A stretch of DNA of 64,000 bases from the NCBI GenBank assembly GCA_023213395.1, contig CM041465.1:152093741-152157740 (forward strand), given 5' to 3'. This stretch comes from Cycas panzhihuaensis. Taxonomy: Eukaryota; Cycadophyta. Below are positions 60,242 to 64,000 of this stretch, piece by piece (the stretch's first letter is position 1; the number at the start of each line of letters is the position of its first letter). The translations under genes and the position numbers were made by a program. Under the pieces are notes generated by a model. That model was not told where the DNA came from and searched no databases. It worked only from the letters and a program-made list of their open reading frames with translations.

Positions 60242-62810
60242 TGTTTCCTAGCTCTTGGGAATGGATACAGAATCACCGACTCAGGTAAGTGCAAGTATAT
60301 TTCTCGCATTGTCACCTCTTTCTTTTGATAAGTATTTGCTCGCATGTCTGCTTGTATGTGGCTTTGTGGGCAATCTTACCGTTGTCCACACTTATTTTAG
60401 CCTATGACGACTATAGCAGGGGCACACTCCTAGAGAGTGTGGCACCCTCGTGACCATATTACTTCCTGCATCTGCCCTCCTTGCTCCAGGATCCACTAGG
60501 TTTGCGCCACCTCCGCCCGTGTGATGACTCATCATCGTCTGGTTAACTTGCCACCCCACTTGAGCCCTATTTTTGCTCCCTTGGACCCGTTTGTTGGCTT
60601 GTGTACCCCCGGGTAGGTGTTCTAATCCCCCTTTTGCCCTTCCGGTCATCCGCCTGCCTAGACCGGGCCGGTGGGCCCCATTTTTGGCTCCGGCAGATCA
60701 CTGCAATTTTACAGATCCAAAATTGCCATGCAGACGACTATCTCAGGTTGTTTTTAAAAATTCGTTGTGGCAATTTCGCATTTATTGCGAAACTGCCACG
60801 TGGCTCGCGCCTTATTTCTCTTCCAGTCACGCCCTAATCGTACGCTTTAGGGTTTTGCTTGAGTACTTAAACCATTTTTTACTCATTTTGAAGGGCTTTT
60901 TTACTCACTTTTGGATTTGCTCTCAAGGAAACATCATCCTACTCTGCTCTTCTCTACTATTCTGCTACTGCTACTAGACCAGCGTCCCTCCTTGACAAAG
61001 ACTCTCCTTTGGTGTGGCTGAGACATTCTCCCAGCCCCTCAAACACCTTGGAGAGGGCCTCTTTGGAGTGTTTTCCAGTTGATCTTTGCTCAGGCGGTCC
61101 ATAAGTGCTCCCAAGTGCAGGTGTTTCCTCTCACATCTCCTTAGCAGGGTCTCAAACCTGCTGTGCTTCAGATCTGGGCTGATTTCTCAGCCCCTCTCCA
61201 CTGTTCTTTGGCTGAGGCATACCCCTTGCCTCCCTTACTCAGGTACTCTTGGTTTAACATTATTTTTTTGTGATATTCATGCTCAGTCTAGCTTGCTCTT
61301 TGCTTGATCTTGTAAGTTAGCTTTCCTTCCATTTGCGGGCTATCATACCACTCTTTCTGTGCTTCTTGCCTACGTTTGCTGCTCAAGGCAGCGGCGTTGA
61401 GGGGTGGCATAGGTTTTGGAGAGGAGCTGGGTGGATTCTGTACCACCTTCCACGCTCCCTAAGCATCTCTAAGCCCTCCAAAGCCTCCCTCTCACCCCGT
61501 GCTGCCCTTGGCTCACAAGCAAGGGTTTGAAGGCTTCCTTTTGGTCACCCAAACCAGCGCTGTCACAAGTTGTAGTGCTGATTTGGGGCCTTTTGCTCAG
61601 GTTTGGGCATCACTCATAAGTCCCAACTGCCAGTTTTTGCTTCACCTTCCTCCCGGCTGCCTGGCTTGCTCCTCATAGCATCCCAGTCCGCCGTGGGCTT
61701 TTTTGGGCCTCTTCTTGCCCCTCCGCTGCCATTTTCTAGCCCTTGCTCTTGGTCCTTTCCTCGCTGCCTCATGGCTCTTGAGGGGAGGTTAGGGCATCAT
61801 TTGCGGGAGGTAGGCCACTCCGAGGCTTACCGATCATTTGCTTCTACCTTGGTCACTCTTTCTTGGACACTTGCTTAGTTGGATTGGTACTAACGCATGC
61901 ATGTTTAGCTTTATATTTATCACTTGAGCATATACCGTTAGAACCTTACGTTGCATGTTAGCATTCTTCCTCCGGGAAGGGAGAGACCGCCTTTGCTTGC
62001 AGGTATTCAGGGAATGCAGAGGATATCGCCCGTTAGTCCTGTTACCGGTAAGTACCTTCATATTTGTTATATTTTCATGTTGTTTCACTTATTAGTTGGT
62101 GCTTTCTTTCTTTCTTGGCATCGCATTTGATTTTCCAGGGAAGGTAAGGAAGCCCCTCTTTTCTACCCGCTGTAATAACTTGCATCTGACGCGCCGCGTG
62201 GAACGGTTTGGTGCTCCTCGAGAAGGCTTCTTCATCACGCACGCCCTCGGTCCAGGTGCACGTTTCGCTCTACTTTGCTACCTCCTTTTTGCCTTTTATT
62301 TTTCCTGTAGTAATTAGCACATTGGAAGAAAAAAGGGGAAAATTTAGTTTCATGTCTGGTTGCATTTCATTTATTTTGTTATATATAATTTTACTTTTAC
62401 CATCCATAGGAAAGGTTGTAGGAACCCTCTTTCTCCACCTTTTTCCTCTTCTCTTCAACCACACAAGTGCCTTGCCTCTCGCATCACTCGTGTAAATCTT
62501 AGGTTGTGTAGGCTTACTCTTGACTCTTTCCCTTTGGATTTCCTCTTCCCCCTTCTGGCCACCCAAGGGTGGGAGGGTCCTGCCTCTAGGTCAACCCAGG
62601 TTTGCCCCACGCACCTACACCCCTTGCTCGAAGCAGTGAAGGGTCACCCGATAGTAGCCATACTCCATTGCAGATCCTGAACTCGCGCTCTGTCGCACGG
62701 GGCACTCTGCGTGATAGTTACTCACCTCTTAGGTTCTACCTTCTATCATTTCACCACTCACTCTCCTCCATACCTATCAGTTAGGTAGTTATCCCGTAGC
62801 TGGCCCATCA
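60242..62810 (+). repeat. Element D (Tat-like): 5' LTR
   Basis: 2569 bases from tgtttcctagctcttggg to ctggcccatca, close in length to the LTRs of B (2579 and 2550). Shared landmarks include the start, cctatgacgact, ccacgtggc, and gcgaccatactgggg after its end. More GC-rich and diverged than B, so a separate subfamily. Confidence 0.85.
60767..60799. repeat. Hairpin in D LTR
   Basis: Arms gtggcaatttcgca and tgcgaaactgccac pair with one G-U type mismatch around a 5-base loop (tttat). A degenerate form sits at the same place, before the ccacgtgg word, in the LTRs of B and C. Confidence 0.85.
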
Positions 62811-62846
62811 TGCGACCATACTGGGGACTGCCAGTAAGGGAGTTAG
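62811..62846 (+). other. Element D: conserved block after 5' LTR
   Basis: gcgaccatactggggactg and the following ccagtaagggag match B and C. Candidate primer site; tRNA not assigned. Confidence 0.5.
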
Positions 62847-62981
62847 TTTCGCTCTCTTCGGTTGGTTTCGCTACTCTTATGTGATCCTTTTTATACCTAT
62901 TTTGATTTCTACGTTGGGTAGCCCCCAACACGTGCGTTTTGCCGTTCTCTCTCTTTCCCTAACATTGTTGGTTGATCTCGT

Positions 62982-64000
62982 ATGCGACGCTTTTCTCGTC
63001 GCTTGCGCGGTTTACCTCCATTGTTAGAAGACCCTGAGTATCACCCTCTTCTTTTATCAGATTCTGATATGACTATGGAGGGATACTCTTCTGATTGGGC
63101 CTATCATACTTCAACCTTGGAAACCCATGCTTTTCCTTCTTCTATTCCTGGTTCCACCCAAGAGGGTGACGAACCCTTTTATTACCCAAATGACCAACAC
63201 TTTTCACTTGATGCCCATCCTTTTACCCATGCCGTGGAAGGATCCGTTCCTCTCGAGGCTGGCCACGTAGTTGGCGACTCTTATGAGGAACATTCCGAGG
63301 AACCTACTTTGTTCAAGGTTCCAATCACCTCTTACGAGTATGTAGGGACTCCTCCTGCTGATGTAGTTGAAGCTCTCAATGAGTGTCGCCGCGCGGCACG
63401 CTTGCAACCACGTCCCGGGTGGCTTGAGGATGCCCTTCATGGAGGAGCCTCTTCCTCTTCTGCTCCTCCCCCTCATGCCTCATCCTCATCCACTCTTCCT
63501 TCGACAACGAATCCCTTCGTGCTTACACGTGCGTCCCACTCGTTTCTTATTCCTGCAGTGGGGGCACGTGTTGCACCTTCCATTCCCCATCTAGGTCCTA
63601 ATGCCTTAGAATCTTCTCATGGTGTGTCTTTCCCTCAACTGAAGGTTAGCATACCTGTCCCTAACCAAACCAATGTGCCATCCCCTAACGTGGCGCATAC
63701 CGTTCCTAGTAGGCCTGTCGGTCCTACTAGCCTTCCAATCACTAGTCGTGTGGGACCCGCTCCCACGCATCCTCCAACCCAACGCGTTGGTGCTTCCTTC
63801 TATGCTCCCCCAGGGTATACTTCTCAACCTTGGGGGCAGGGTAGAGGAAGCCGTCTTCCCGTTTATGGGGTGGATCCGCTACACCCATATGGGGTCGCCC
63901 CACCTACGGGCGGTCCATAGGGGCAAAACCTGGTTCCGCATCCCTCTTGCCCATCTTCCAGCGCAATTCCATCCGTTATGCCTTCGCAAGGGAACACGAC
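62982..64000 (+). CDS. Element D: gag, partial at window end
   Basis: ATG at 62982 opens MRRFSRRLRGLPPLLEDPEY, an Arg-rich start shared with B and C, followed by 312 codons of Pro/Ser/His-rich gag: MEGYSSDWAYHT, FYYPNDQHF, VVEALNECRRAA, FYAPPGYTSQPWGQGRGS and YGVDPLHPYGVAPPTGG. A single TAG at 63918 (Tyr codon TAT in B) is the only lesion; the frame goes on (GQNLVPHPS) to the end of the window. The capsid-like part lies beyond. This is the best kept gag of the family here. Confidence 0.85.

Overview
This is nuclear DNA of a land plant, from a repeat-dense part of what is probably a large genome. I see no host gene, tRNA, rRNA or CRISPR. Nearly all recognisable coding sequence comes from LTR retrotransposons, mostly broken by stops and frameshifts. 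Plant-type Ty1/copia, chromodomain Ty3/gypsy and Tat-like Ty3/gypsy elements with an extra RNase H point to a plant; the species cannot be told from this window.

Layout: 1-3.7 kb holds a decayed Tat-like element on + (F: integrase, then an extra RNase H). From 3.74 kb runs a Tat-like element on - (A). A is split at 10370 by a chromovirus (E, 10371-55569, 5-bp target duplication aaggt/aagga) and resumes at 55570-56692. E is split twice: by a Ty1/copia element (H, 13754-34387, duplication agttt/agttc) in its reverse transcriptase, and by a Tat-like element on - (C, 35770-54282, duplication catgg) in its integrase. H is itself split in its integrase by a Tat-like element on + (B, 17214-32020). 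Insertion order is therefore A, then E, then H and C, then B inside H. Right of A are a copia fragment (J), a chromovirus tail (G), a copia gag (I), and the 5' LTR plus gag start of a fourth Tat-like copy (D), which leaves the window.

The most interesting content is the architecture shared by A, B and C. The order on the element's sense strand is LTR, gag, protease, RT, RNase H and integrase (B has lost most of RT, RNase H and the integrase zinc finger), then a gene on the OPPOSITE strand, then a separate sense ORF ending in a second RNase H, then the 3' LTR. The antisense gene encodes a plant-mobile-domain-like region, an acidic linker and a C-terminal coiled coil. It carries one short intron, phase 1, at the same place in all three copies. 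About 140-180 bp upstream of its start, each copy has a palindrome of 24-34 bp whose sequence differs between copies while the pairing is kept; related palindromes lie in the LTRs. Because the intron reads only on the antisense strand, it would not be removed from the genomic RNA, which explains how it survives retrotransposition. Whether this antisense, intron-containing module with its palindromes has been described before needs a database search.
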